Shown: positions 52,729-62,053 of the stretch, in pieces
How positions within the stretch are numbered: the stretch's first letter is position 1
Layout: each line of letters opens with the position of its first letter
NCBI RefSeq assembly: GCF_002846205.1
Contig: NZ_PHKV01000002.1
Span: 186,001-250,000 of the forward strand
Direction of reading: 5' to 3'
Origin: Xanthomonas prunicola
GTDB lineage: Bacteria; Pseudomonadota; Gammaproteobacteria; Xanthomonadales; Xanthomonadaceae
Length of the DNA stretch: 64,000 bases
Made by a program: the position numbers and the translations under genes
Notes under the pieces: model-generated
What the model saw: the letters and a program-made list of their open reading frames with translations, nothing else
What the model was told of the DNA's origin: nothing
Databases searched by the model: none

Positions 52729-55005
52729 TCAATCCTTCTCAATCGGTTTCATAGCATTGAATTTTTGACCGTATTCATCCGTCAAATCTCGCGCATCTTG
52801 AGGGTTACGCACTATAGATGGCGTAATTAGAACAATAACTTCCCTACGATTCCTATTCTGTGTCTTGCGTCCAAAAAGAGACCCTACAACTGGTAGCTTG
52901 CTCAGAAAGGGTAGGCCGTCACTGCCATCTGAAGTCGTGTCATCAATTAAACCAGCCAGCATGATTGTATCTCCATTCTGAACAGCTGCCTCGGTCTTGA
53001 CACGCCGAGTATTAATGTCCACGTTACAGGCAGCACTGTTCACAGTGGTGGTTGCTGCAGCGGTGCATGCAGCAGGACGTGCACCTGGTGTACTAACCTC
53101 CTGAACAATATCCAGGAAAACCATACCATCTTTGGTTACGCGCGGACGCACCTTTAAAATAACACCAGTATCAATATATTGCACAGAAGAAAAACTACTA
53201 TCACTACCTAGCCCAGTGTTGATCGATGTCGAATTGATAGGAATACGGGACCCAACATTGAGCGTAGCCTCGGCATTGTTCCGTACAAAAACCGAAGGAG
53301 TTTGAAGAAGACGCAAATTCGTGACCCGATCCAATGCGCTAATTATCGCGGCCGCGTTTTTCCCTAAGAAAGTCCACGCAAGACCATTATTTGTAACGCT
53401 CCCAGATACATCCCCCCAAATACCTCTTCCCACAGCGGGTGCCAACCCAGCGCCGCCACTACCATCTGCATTTATAGGCGCATTTACTGCATTCTCGAAA
53501 TACCAGTTAACACCGTATTCCAGCTGGCCAGTCAGGGTTACTTCTGCAATCTGCGCTTCGATATGAACCTGCATCGGCATTACATCGAGCTTTTCAATTA
53601 CATCACGAATAGAGCTCCACGCCTGAGCGCTTGCGCGCACGAGCAAGGTATTGGTCTCAGCGACTGCCGAAACACCAACTTTGTCGCCCTCCACCTCCAG
53701 CGTGACGCTAGCGTTCTGGTTGGTACTAGGCTGTAGCTGAAGCATGCCACTGCCGCTACTTCCGCCGAAGCTCCCTGACGTACCCGACTGATTCGAACCA
53801 TTACTCGTGCCACCTATATCTCCACCAGTGGTACCACTACTACTTCCAAGACTTTCATCCCGATCAGCCCCGCCACTGTTATTACCTAACATATTCACAA
53901 CACCGCCCGGCACCAAAGAAGGACCGCTATTACCGCCATTGCCACGCCCGCCGAACACCTCAGACAACCGATCGGCCAGATCCTTGGCCTTGATGTACTT
54001 CAACTCGTACGAAAACAGCCGCACGCCGCCGCCGGCACTGTCGATGCGATCCAGCCACTGCTGGATCTGATCCAGATAACGCGGCTGCGGGGTGATCACC
54101 AGCACCGCGTTGGCGTTTTCCAGCGGCATGAAGCGGAACATGCCGGCACTGGGCGTCTTGCTCTGCTCGCCGAACACCTTTTCCAGATCGGCGGAGACCT
54201 TTTCGGCCTTGCCGGACTGGATCGGGAACACACCCACCGACATGCCCGACAGCCAGTCCACATCGAAGATCTGCACGGTGCGCAGGTAGTTTTCCAGTTC
54301 GGCGCGGGTACCGCCCAGGGTGATCACGTTGCGCGCCGGGTCGGTGCCGACGATGGCATTCGGGCGCGCGTACGGCTCCAGCACCTTCTTCATTTCGCTG
54401 GCGGAAATGAACTTCAACGGCACCACGCGCACTTCGAAACCGCGTGCCGACGACGGCGATGCGGTGCTGGGTGCGACCGTGCCGGCCAGCGCCTGATCGG
54501 CCGGCACGATGTTGTAGCGGCCACCGCTGAACACCATGCGGGCGTTGTTCCAGCCCAGCACCATTTCCAGCAGGTTCAAGGCCTGCGCCGGCGACACCGG
54601 ATTGGGCGTGGCCAGGGTCACGGTGCCCTGCACGCCCGGGGCGATGACGTAGTTCTGGCCGAGCATGTCGCCCAGGATGGCCTTGACCACCGCCTGCACC
54701 GATTCGCCTTCGAAATTGAAGGTGGCGCTGCCGCTGCTGGCCATGCCCAGCGTGGGCGCCGGCGCGGACGCGGCGCTCTGGTTGATCATGGTGCCGCTGC
54801 CGCGCCGGATCACCGGGCTGGGCTTGGCGGTGGGATTGCCGTCGGCACTCTGCTCGGCGGTGGTCTGGGTAGCGCCGGCAGCGCCGACGTGTGGATCCAG
54901 GCGCGCGTCGCGGCGCACGTCCGGCGGCGGAGTGGTGGCGCAACCGGCCAGCAGGCCAATCAGCAGGGACACGGGGAACAGGCGCGGCGTCATGCGTTCA
55001 CTCAT
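52729..55005 (-). CDS. xpsD: Type II secretion secretin XpsD (GspD)
   Basis: Outer-membrane channel of the Xps type II system, 758 residues. Lipoprotein signal LLAGC (Cys22). N0-N1-N2 domains run to about 350: TFNFEGESVQAVVKAILGDM, LNLLEMVLGWNNARM, VVPLKFISASEMKKVLEPYARPN and SYELKYIKAKDLADRLSEVFGG. Then a long Gly/Ser/Asn linker in N3 (about 365-440), and the secretin core with VEGDKVGVSAVAETNTLLVRAS, GSRIPINSTSINTGLG, GVILKVRPRVTKDGMVFLDIVQEVS, and LPFLSKLPVVGSLFG. DNA composition changes sharply near residue 350. Start overlaps the xpsN stop (ATGA). Confidence 0.97.
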   Translation of the reverse strand: MSERMTPRLFPVSLLIGLLAGCATTPPPDVRRDARLDPHVGAAGATQTTAEQSADGNPTAKPSPVIRRGSGTMINQSAASAPAPTLGMASSGSATFNFEGESVQAVVKAILGDMLGQNYVIAPGVQGTVTLATPNPVSPAQALNLLEMVLGWNNARMVFSGGRYNIVPADQALAGTVAPSTASPSSARGFEVRVVPLKFISASEMKKVLEPYARPNAIVGTDPARNVITLGGTRAELENYLRTVQIFDVDWLSGMSVGVFPIQSGKAEKVSADLEKVFGEQSKTPSAGMFRFMPLENANAVLVITPQPRYLDQIQQWLDRIDSAGGGVRLFSYELKYIKAKDLADRLSEVFGGRGNGGNSGPSLVPGGVVNMLGNNSGGADRDESLGSSSGTTGGDIGGTSNGSNQSGTSGSFGGSSGSGMLQLQPSTNQNASVTLEVEGDKVGVSAVAETNTLLVRASAQAWSSIRDVIEKLDVMPMQVHIEAQIAEVTLTGQLEYGVNWYFENAVNAPINADGSGGAGLAPAVGRGIWGDVSGSVTNNGLAWTFLGKNAAAIISALDRVTNLRLLQTPSVFVRNNAEATLNVGSRIPINSTSINTGLGSDSSFSSVQYIDTGVILKVRPRVTKDGMVFLDIVQEVSTPGARPAACTAAATTTVNSAACNVDINTRRVKTEAAVQNGDTIMLAGLIDDTTSDGSDGLPFLSKLPVVGSLFGRKTQNRNRREVIVLITPSIVRNPQDARDLTDEYGQKFNAMKPIEKD

Positions 55006-55805
55006 TGGGTCTGACCGGGGGTAGAGCCGCTCTGGCGCTGCTGTTGCAGCTGGCGGCGTCGGGCTTCGATACGTTCGCGGATGGCACGCATCTGATCGTC
55101 GGAGGGGCGTGGGGCTTCCTGCACGCCATCGCTGCGCTGCGGCGGCACCGTCGGCGGTGCCTGTCCGCCAGGCTGTTGCACAGGCGTCACGGGTTGCTGT
55201 TGCTGTTGCTGTTGCGGCGGCTGCGGCGTGGCAACCGCCGCAGCGTCGGGAGACGGCACCGGCGGGGCCGCCGTGGCAGCACCACGTGCAGCGGCATTGG
55301 CGGTGGGCGGCTGCCCGCCCTGGCCGTTGAACACATGCAATTCCAGCGTTTGCGTGCCGCTGGGACCTTCGATGGTTGCGCTACGCGGCTGCAAGGCGAG
55401 CAGGCGCCAGCCCTTGACCGCATCACCGCCCAGTTGCACGCGCACCGAATCCTGCGGTTCCAGGGTCAACGTCGCCATCTTGAAGGTATCGGTGAGCAGC
55501 ACGCCGGTCAGGCGCACTGTCGAAGCGGCGTTGCTGCCGTCGTTGCCGGACAGGAAGAACGGATGCGGCAGGCGGTCTTCGGCGAATGCGGGATGTGCGG
55601 CGATTTCCGAATATTTTTCGAATGCACCCAGGCGCTCCGGTGCCGGTGCCGGCAGCGTAGGCAGCCGCTGCACCAGCGCAGGGTCGTCAGGCAGCAGCTC
55701 GACGCGCTTGCCTAGGCCGGCGACGGCCAGCACGCACACCAGCAGTGCCCACCCGACCACGGTGGCCAGCAACCAGGTGCGCAGGCCGATCATGTCAAGG
55801 CGCAT
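55002..55805 (-). CDS. xpsN: Type II secretion protein XpsN (GspC-like)
   Basis: 267 residues: one N-terminal membrane helix (TWLLATVVGWALLVCVLAVA), a periplasmic homology region (FFLSGNDGS, VRLTGVLLTDTFKMATLTLEP), and a Pro/Gln-rich C-terminal tail (PQPPQQQQQQQP). In Xanthomonas XpsN binds XpsL, XpsM and the secretin, a GspC-like bridging role. GGAGG precedes the ATG at 55805 at good spacing. Overlaps xpsM and xpsD. Confidence 0.92.
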   Translation of the reverse strand: MRLDMIGLRTWLLATVVGWALLVCVLAVAGLGKRVELLPDDPALVQRLPTLPAPAPERLGAFEKYSEIAAHPAFAEDRLPHPFFLSGNDGSNAASTVRLTGVLLTDTFKMATLTLEPQDSVRVQLGGDAVKGWRLLALQPRSATIEGPSGTQTLELHVFNGQGGQPPTANAAARGAATAAPPVPSPDAAAVATPQPPQQQQQQQPVTPVQQPGGQAPPTVPPQRSDGVQEAPRPSDDQMRAIRERIEARRRQLQQQRQSGSTPGQTQ

Positions 55806-56448
55806 TGCTGGCCTCCGCGGCGTTGGGAGCGGTAGGTGCGGCTTCGTTGTTCAGTGGCGCGGCGTTGGCGCCCGGACGCAGATAACCGGCCAATTCGAAG
55901 GCGATATCCAGACCGTTGCCGCTTTCGTTGGGCGAAAGCTGGTAGCGCTGTGCCATCACGTTGAGGTTGTCCACGAACAATCGCGGCGTGCCGTTTTCTA
56001 GGCTGTACAGCACAGAAGCCAGTTCCGGCGTGCCGCAGCGCAAACGCACCTGCACCGCCACGCGGGTGAACCGGTTCTTGCTCTCCGGCTGCAGCGGCGA
56101 ACGGTTGCTGATGGCGCAGCTGCGGTTGCCGGGGCTGGTTTCCACCACCGCACGCTCCAGCCGCTGCACCAGCCCGGCGGAGGCGAGTTCGGCCGAGGTT
56201 TCCGGCAAGAAGCCCGGCCGGCTTTCCAGCGTCTGACGCGCCTGCCGCAGCCGCTTGCTGACTTCCGGTGCCTGCTGCAATTGCACGCGCACACGCAGTT
56301 CGCGCTCGCGCAACGCTTGCAGGTCGTCCTGCACCGCGATCATCGGTTGGGTGAACCACGGGTGCACCAACACCAGATACGCCACGCCGATCACCAGCAA
56401 CAGCAGGCCCAAAGCGATCCAACGATCGCGCTTAACGCTGCGTGGCAT
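55795..56448 (-). CDS. xpsM: Type II secretion protein XpsM (GspM)
   Basis: 217-residue bitopic inner-membrane protein: short cytoplasmic N-terminus, helix IALGLLLLVIGVAYLVLVHP, periplasmic coiled coil (LQALRERELRVRVQL) and a ferredoxin-like C-domain. It stabilises XpsL and XpsN. AGGAGG precedes the ATG; an upstream extension is rejected because it overlaps xpsL far more. Confidence 0.95.
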   Translation of the reverse strand: MPRSVKRDRWIALGLLLLVIGVAYLVLVHPWFTQPMIAVQDDLQALRERELRVRVQLQQAPEVSKRLRQARQTLESRPGFLPETSAELASAGLVQRLERAVVETSPGNRSCAISNRSPLQPESKNRFTRVAVQVRLRCGTPELASVLYSLENGTPRLFVDNLNVMAQRYQLSPNESGNGLDIAFELAGYLRPGANAAPLNNEAAPTAPNAAEASNAP

Positions 56449-57553
56449 CGCCGGCCTCCTTCGCATCGGGGCCGGCAAGCTCGGCGGTGATGGTGAAGCG
56501 GTCGACATTGCGCCCGGCATCGCTCTGCAGCACGCCGGTCAGCGACGGCGTACGCCACAGCGGCGAGCCCTCCAGACGACGCACCAGCGAGGAGGCTTCG
56601 TTGCTCAAACCGATCAACTGCAATTGCCCGCCTTCGACCGAGAATTTTTCCAGATAGGTGCCACCGGGCAAACGCCGACTCAATTCGTCCCAGATCTCCA
56701 CCGAGGTCGGGCGGGTCGCGCGTTGCTGCTGGAAGAACCGTGCGCCTTCGACCAAGTCCATCAATTGCTGGCGTTCGGCAGCCACCTGGCGTGCGCGCGC
56801 AGCATTGGCCTGCACCTTGGCACGCAGATCGTCGGCAGCCTGCCGGCGATTGTCGAGCAGCAGCCAGCCGGCCACGGCCAGCAACACCAGCGCCGCGGCG
56901 GCGAGTAACAGATTCCAGCGCTGCATCGGGTCGCTGCGGCGCTGGCGGCGCGCCGGCGGCAGCAGATTCACACCCAGCGGCAAACCGTTGGCGTCGGCCA
57001 CATCGATGCCCGACAGCGCGCTATTCCATGCGTCCGGCACGCCGGCCGGGCCATCGATCATGCGGCGCGGCACCACCACCAGTTCGGCATCGAGCTGGCC
57101 GTCTTCGCGCACGTCGAGCACACGCGCATCGAAATACACCTGGTCGGCGGTGAACGGGGTCTGCCGATCGATCTCGAAACGCGCCACATCCTGCAAGCGC
57201 GCTGCTGCCGCTGCGGGCAGGCGCAACGGCCGGCGTAGCGCATGTGCGGCAGGCAACAGCCAATGCCGCGGCAGGCCTTCCAGCGCAGTCGGCAGCAAGC
57301 TATTCACTTCCTGCGGATGGACCGGCCACGGCAGGCTGGCGACGCTGTCGCAGCTCTGGTCGCGCTGGCGCAGCAACTGCAGCGCGTCGCCGTCCTGCTG
57401 CAACAACAGGCGTGCCTGCGACAGACCCAACTGCCATTGCCAGCACTGCGGCAGCCAGGCCAGCAGCGATTGCTGCCACCAACGCCAGAAGCCTCCGGCT
57501 CCCGGCATGGCGCGTACGCCGATACGACCCAAGGTATCCCGCCATGCGGTCAT
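56432..57553 (-). CDS. xpsL: Type II secretion protein XpsL (GspL)
   Basis: 373 residues: N-terminal cytoplasmic actin-like domain (to about 230) with [18 protein letters not shown], one membrane helix ([19 protein letters not shown]), and a periplasmic ferredoxin-like domain. It recruits the ATPase XpsE to the membrane. It overlaps xpsM (17 bases) and is coupled to xpsK by ATGA. Confidence 0.95.
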   Translation of the reverse strand: MTAWRDTLGRIGVRAMPGAGGFWRWWQQSLLAWLPQCWQWQLGLSQARLLLQQDGDALQLLRQRDQSCDSVASLPWPVHPQEVNSLLPTALEGLPRHWLLPAAHALRRPLRLPAAAAARLQDVARFEIDRQTPFTADQVYFDARVLDVREDGQLDAELVVVPRRMIDGPAGVPDAWNSALSGIDVADANGLPLGVNLLPPARRQRRSDPMQRWNLLLAAAALVLLAVAGWLLLDNRRQAADDLRAKVQANAARARQVAAERQQLMDLVEGARFFQQQRATRPTSVEIWDELSRRLPGGTYLEKFSVEGGQLQLIGLSNEASSLVRRLEGSPLWRTPSLTGVLQSDAGRNVDRFTITAELAGPDAKEAGDATQR

Positions 57554-58401
57554 TGCACTGCTGCTCCCTCTTCCCAACGCAACACGGTATAGGCCGACCC
57601 TGGTAATGCAGACGCGCTGGTCGACACCACCGCCCGCAACACGGCCTCGCGTCCCTGACTCAGTCGCGCCCGGCTCTCGATACTATAAGTGCCCGAGCCA
57701 CCGACCGTCGCCTCGCTGCCCGGCAAACCCAGCGGCGCGTCACGCTGGGCCAGTAGTTGCTGCGCATCCAGCCCCATCGCGGTGAGCACCGGAGCGGGCG
57801 CAAAACGCGCTTCAGGCCGCGAACGACCGCTGTACAGCGTGACGTTAGGCAACAGCTTGCGATACAGCTCGCCATCGATGCCCAGCACCAGGCGCAGTTC
57901 GCCCAGCGTTTCGAATGGACTGTCTTTTGCGCCATACGGCAGACCGGCATCGGCGTAATCGCGATCTTCCGCGCCACCGCCCGGCTGGCTCAATGAATCG
58001 GTATCGCGCCAATCGACAATGGCACCGGCGATGCGCGTGGCATTGGCCTGGTCGCCACCCACCGCGCGCACCAGACCGGCCAGCAAGCTGGGCTCGGCCA
58101 TGTTCAGATCCACCTTGCCGCTTTCATCGGTGATACGAATCTCCACGCTGACATCGTCCATTTGCCAGCGATAGCGCCGGCCGTCCGGACGCCAGCGTGC
58201 CTGGCTGTCAGGGTCTTGCAAGCGAAATAATGCGTATTCCAGGCCAGAGCGCGCGTATTCCTGCGCCTGCGCACCGTTGCGTAGCATGCTGCCCTGCAGC
58301 GCCTCCACACGTGCAGTGAGGGCGAACGCACCGATCATCGCGGTGAGCAATGCGATCAACCACAACACCAGCACCAGCGCGGCGCCGCGCGAGCGGATCA
58401 T
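57550..58401 (-). CDS. xpsK: Type II secretion minor pseudopilin XpsK (GspK)
   Basis: 283 residues. Prepilin-type N-terminus [24 protein letters not shown]; the usual Glu at +5 is absent, a hallmark of GspK, which caps the pseudopilus tip. GspK-specific [18 protein letters not shown] and [41 protein letters not shown] blocks follow. Start at 58401 overlaps xpsJ (ATGA). Confidence 0.95.
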   Translation of the reverse strand: MIRSRGAALVLVLWLIALLTAMIGAFALTARVEALQGSMLRNGAQAQEYARSGLEYALFRLQDPDSQARWRPDGRRYRWQMDDVSVEIRITDESGKVDLNMAEPSLLAGLVRAVGGDQANATRIAGAIVDWRDTDSLSQPGGGAEDRDYADAGLPYGAKDSPFETLGELRLVLGIDGELYRKLLPNVTLYSGRSRPEARFAPAPVLTAMGLDAQQLLAQRDAPLGLPGSEATVGGSGTYSIESRARLSQGREAVLRAVVSTSASALPGSAYTVLRWEEGAAVQ

Positions 58402-59033
58402 TGCCCTGCACCCGGGTTGCTGGATTGCGGCAACGCCACCACCATCGGCGGCCATGCGGCATCGTCACTGCGGATCTCGATGCGCACCATCAGCGGCAGG
58501 CGGTCGTGCCATTCCCACTGCGGCAGCCACTTGCTCAGCCGGCCGGTTTGCGGATCCATGCCGCGATAACGAAAACTCACCTGCTGCACGCCTTCGGCAA
58601 GTGTTTCCGGCCGCAGCGGGGTGCTCTCTTCGATCGACTTGCCGGATTGCAGCATGGTCAGGGCGATCAGCAGGTTGCGCTGATCGCCCTCGCCGGCCAC
58701 CGACAGGTCGTGCAGATATGGCCCGCCACGGCCCAGATAATCCGGCACGTCTGCGGCAAAGCGCAGGCGTTGCGGCTCGCCGATGAACAGGATCGGCTGC
58801 TGGCTTTGCGTATCGATGCCCATGGCGATCGGCAATGCCGCGGCCAAGCGCCGCCGCAGGAATTCTTCCACTGCACGCACGCGCTCGCTGCGTTGTGCGA
58901 TCGCTTCGCCGCGCTGACTCACCGCACTGGCCGAACGCAAGGTGGCAAACGCCAACGCCAGTCCGCCGACCAACAACATCGTGGCCAGCAGCACTTCGAT
59001 CAACGTGAAGCCCGCGCTGCGCGAACGGCTCAT
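58398..59033 (-). CDS. xpsJ: Type II secretion minor pseudopilin XpsJ (GspJ)
   Basis: 211 residues with the prepilin site [20 protein letters not shown] including Glu5, then a GspJ-type domain ([18 protein letters not shown]). Part of the pseudopilus tip complex I-J-K. ATGA coupling to xpsK and xpsI. Confidence 0.94.
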   Translation of the reverse strand: MSRSRSAGFTLIEVLLATMLLVGGLALAFATLRSASAVSQRGEAIAQRSERVRAVEEFLRRRLAAALPIAMGIDTQSQQPILFIGEPQRLRFAADVPDYLGRGGPYLHDLSVAGEGDQRNLLIALTMLQSGKSIEESTPLRPETLAEGVQQVSFRYRGMDPQTGRLSKWLPQWEWHDRLPLMVRIEIRSDDAAWPPMVVALPQSSNPGAGQ

Positions 59034-59446
59034 GGCGGGCTACCCTGCGTATTGGCCGCCACCAAGCGCAACGTACGCCATTGCAGCATCTGATTGGGCT
59101 GCTCACCCCAACGCACCACCAAGGTCAGTTGCAGCAGACGATGCGCACCGGGCGACATCGGCGCCTGCCGGTTGCGCCGCGGTTCGTCGTAGGGGCGCAC
59201 CTCCATCGACCAGCGAAAGTGGCCGTTCTCGAAGGCGCCTTGTTGCTGCCCGGGCTCCAGCGGCTTTTCGATACCTTGCACCGCCAGCAGCGATTGCGCG
59301 TGCAGTGTGGCACGCGTGCTTTCATCGGCAGCGCGCACCTGGCGTGCGGCGCCGGACAACGACCCAAGCAACAGGCTCAATGCCAACGCTAGCAAGGCGA
59401 AGGCGACGATCACTTCGATCAAGGTGTAACCGCGCTGACGCTTCAT
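59030..59446 (-). CDS. xpsI: Type II secretion minor pseudopilin XpsI (GspI)
   Basis: 138 residues with prepilin site RG|YTLIEVIVAFALLALAL and Glu5. The remaining domain is compatible with GspI; the order H-I-J-K fixes its identity. Coupled to xpsJ and xpsH by ATGA-type overlaps. Confidence 0.92.
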   Translation of the reverse strand: MKRQRGYTLIEVIVAFALLALALSLLLGSLSGAARQVRAADESTRATLHAQSLLAVQGIEKPLEPGQQQGAFENGHFRWSMEVRPYDEPRRNRQAPMSPGAHRLLQLTLVVRWGEQPNQMLQWRTLRLVAANTQGSPP

Positions 59447-59952
59447 GGCGATGGCGTCCGCAAGGGGCCCGAACGCACCTCACCGGTGATCCAGCCCACG
59501 TCTACGCGCCATCTGGCGTCCTTGACCTGCAAATCGATGCGCCCGCCGGTAGATGCGCCATCCGGGAAAAACTGGATCGCGCCCTGATCCTGTCGCGATT
59601 GCACCTGGCGCGCGCCGGTGAAGCGGACCTCCAGCGAGGGCGGCAGATCGCCATGATGACCGCCAGGCGCTTCCCAGCGACGCTGCTGCGGATCGATCAA
59701 AAACCGCTGCGGCGTGCCGGTGGCAATGGCCTGGGTGCGCGTATAGCGCAGCTGCGAGGCGATCGCCTTGCCGGCAGTGCGCAAGCGCATGCCGTCGATG
59801 CCGCCGTTCAATGCCGCGGCGGCGAGCACACCGGCCATTGCGATCAATGCGATGACCAGGAGCATCTCCAACAACGAGGTGCCACGCGTGCGTGCCCGAC
59901 CAGGGCCGACCACTCCATGCGGATGACGCAACGGCTGACACGCAACGCGCAT
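59443..59952 (-). CDS. xpsH: Type II secretion minor pseudopilin XpsH (GspH)
   Basis: 169 residues. A long pre-sequence (about 23) ends RTRG|TSLLEMLLVIALIAMAGV with Glu5; then a GspH-like domain with RLRTAGKAIASQLRYTRTQAI. A minor pseudopilin at the base of the tip. ATGA coupling to xpsI. Confidence 0.92.
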   Translation of the reverse strand: MRVACQPLRHPHGVVGPGRARTRGTSLLEMLLVIALIAMAGVLAAAALNGGIDGMRLRTAGKAIASQLRYTRTQAIATGTPQRFLIDPQQRRWEAPGGHHGDLPPSLEVRFTGARQVQSRQDQGAIQFFPDGASTGGRIDLQVKDARWRVDVGWITGEVRSGPLRTPSP

Positions 59953-59961
59953 GGCGAGGAC

Positions 59962-60393
59962 TTATTGGTACTTGATGTCCGCGTCGTAACTGCTGCCACC
60001 GGGCTTGCCGTCTTTGCCCAGGCTCATCAGATCGAACGGCTGACCGTCGCCGGGCACGCGGTATTCGATGGTGTGGCCCCATGGGTCGTTGAGTTCGGCC
60101 GGCTTGGCGTATGGACCCAACCAACCACTGCTGTCGCCGGGCTGGGTCACCAGATCATCGAGCTTGCTCGGCAACTTGCCGGTGTCGAGCTGAAAATTCT
60201 CGATCTTGCCGGCCAGCGTCTGGATCTGCGATTTGGCAAGATTGGCCTTGCCGCGATCGGCACCACCGAGCACGCGACTGCCAACCAGCGTGAGCACCGC
60301 ACCGATCAGCACGATGACGATGATGATTTCCAGCAAGCTCATGCCGGCCTGGCCTGCGCGCGACGGACTGCGGGTAATGGAACGCTTGATCAT
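59962..60393 (-). CDS. xpsG: Type II secretion major pseudopilin XpsG (GspG)
   Basis: 143 residues; prepilin site AGQAG|MSLLEIIIVIVLIGAVLTLV with Glu5, and the GspG core LAKSQIQTLAGKIENFQLDTGKLPSKLDDL with the C-terminal calcium-loop-type NDPWGHTIEYRVPG and SLGKDGKPGG. It polymerises into the pseudopilus. The ATG at 60393 gives the known length. Confidence 0.96.
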   Translation of the reverse strand: MIKRSITRSPSRAGQAGMSLLEIIIVIVLIGAVLTLVGSRVLGGADRGKANLAKSQIQTLAGKIENFQLDTGKLPSKLDDLVTQPGDSSGWLGPYAKPAELNDPWGHTIEYRVPGDGQPFDLMSLGKDGKPGGSSYDADIKYQ

Positions 60394-60660
60394 GAACGAT
60401 TTCCTTGCGCGTCGATGAAGGATGCTGCCGCCAACAGATGACACGGCGGGCATTGCAATGGTTCCCGCATGGGTGTCGTGCGGTCACCGGAACGTTGTTG
60501 TGAATACGCTACCCGGTCAAGACGACTGGCATAGCGCTGCGCGCGCTTGGTCATTGGGCGCAGCACGCGCGCAGGATGTGCAGTGTACGAGCGGTCCAGG
60601 CCGATTCCGAGCATCGGCTGCGCTCGCCTGATGGCTGCACCGTTGCAGTGACCTCCGCTC

Positions 60661-61878
60661 TCAGCCGATTGCATTGGTGAGGTCATACAACGGGACGAGT
60701 ACCGAAATGATGACAAGCCCCACCACCGAGGCCAGAACCAGCGTGATGAACGGCACCAGCGCAGCCAGTGCGCGGTCGATGGCCTGCGCGGTTTCCAGTT
60801 CGAAGGTGTCGGCGGTCTTGAGCAGCATCGTATCCAGTGCGCCGGATTCTTCGCCCACCTGAATCATCTGCAGCGCCAGCCGCGGAAAGCGCTTGCCGCG
60901 TGCCAACGACATCGACAGGCCGTGCCCGTTCTTGACATCGTCGGCCGCGTTAGCGACATCCTCCACCAACGCCAGATTGGACATCACGTTACGCGCGATG
61001 CCGATCGCCGCCAGCAGCGGCACGCCATTGCGCAGCAAGGTGCCCAACGTGCGTGTCAGGCGTGCGGTTTCCAGCCGGGCGATCAGGCTGCCGACCACTT
61101 TCTGGCGCAGCAACCATTCGTCCAGCGACGCACGGAATGCGGCATTGCGACGCTTGCGATCCAGCCACAGCCCCAGTACGCCCGGTACCACGATCAGCAC
61201 CAGCCACCAGTCGCGCACCAGCAGGCCAACGCTCAACACCGCCTGAGTAAACCACGGCAGCGCCACATCCAGGCTTTCGTACATCTGCGCAAATTGCGGC
61301 ACCACATACCCGAGCAGGAACAGCAGCGCGCAGCCCACCACCGCGAGCAGGATCGCCGGGTAGATCAACGCGTTGATCACCTTGCCCCGGAGCGCGCGGC
61401 TGCGCTCCAGATAATCGGCCAGCCGTTGCAGCGTGTCCTGCATGCTGCCGCCGGCTTCACCCGCGCGCACCATGTTGATGTACAGCTTGGAAAACAGCCC
61501 GTGCTGGCGCTCGAGTGCGGACGACAACGGCGCACCGCCGCGCACGGTATCGCGCACATCGCCGATCACCCGCCGGCTTTTTTCGTCTTCGGGCAGATCC
61601 ATCAGAATCGACAGCGCGCGATCCAGCGGCTGCCCGGCCCCGATCAACGTCGCCAGCTGCTGGGTAAATTGCACCAGCGCCGCGTTATCGAACGGCTTCT
61701 TGCGCAACAACATGCGCAGCGATGGCGAATCGTTTTCGCCGGTGGCCAGGCGCGTTTCCACCGGCAGATGGCCCTGCTCCTGCAGACGCAGCGCCACTTC
61801 GGCGTCGCTGGCCGCTTCCATCTGGCCGTCGAGCATTTCGCCGTGGGCGTCCAGGGCTTTGTAGCGGTAGAGAGGCAT
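60661..61878 (-). CDS. xpsF: Type II secretion inner-membrane platform protein XpsF (GspF)
   Basis: 405 residues, two tandem GspF domains, each with a helical cytoplasmic part (FTQQLATLIGAGQPLDRAL, ARLTRTLGTLLRNGVPLLAAI) and membrane helices. MPLYRYKALDAHGEMLDGQ is the normal start. It links the ATPase to the pseudopilus. Confidence 0.96.
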   Translation of the reverse strand: MPLYRYKALDAHGEMLDGQMEAASDAEVALRLQEQGHLPVETRLATGENDSPSLRMLLRKKPFDNAALVQFTQQLATLIGAGQPLDRALSILMDLPEDEKSRRVIGDVRDTVRGGAPLSSALERQHGLFSKLYINMVRAGEAGGSMQDTLQRLADYLERSRALRGKVINALIYPAILLAVVGCALLFLLGYVVPQFAQMYESLDVALPWFTQAVLSVGLLVRDWWLVLIVVPGVLGLWLDRKRRNAAFRASLDEWLLRQKVVGSLIARLETARLTRTLGTLLRNGVPLLAAIGIARNVMSNLALVEDVANAADDVKNGHGLSMSLARGKRFPRLALQMIQVGEESGALDTMLLKTADTFELETAQAIDRALAALVPFITLVLASVVGLVIISVLVPLYDLTNAIG

Positions 61879-62053
61879 CAGGCTGGGAGGCCGGGATTGG
61901 GGAATCGGGAATCGGGAATCGGGAAAGGCACATCGCTGCGTACTGGCGGCGCCGTGCACATATCACTTTCCAGGCGCAGCGGAGCCCGTGGGTCGATGTG
62001 CTGGCAGATCGTTGGTGCGGTGCCTGCCAAGCGCGTTCCTGCCACCCTACCGA
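61879..62053. repeat. xpsE-xpsF spacer with GGGAATC repeats
   Basis: 61893-61925 carries four heptamers of the GGGATTG/GGGAATC family. This is the only sizeable gap in the first half of the operon. Confidence 0.6.
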
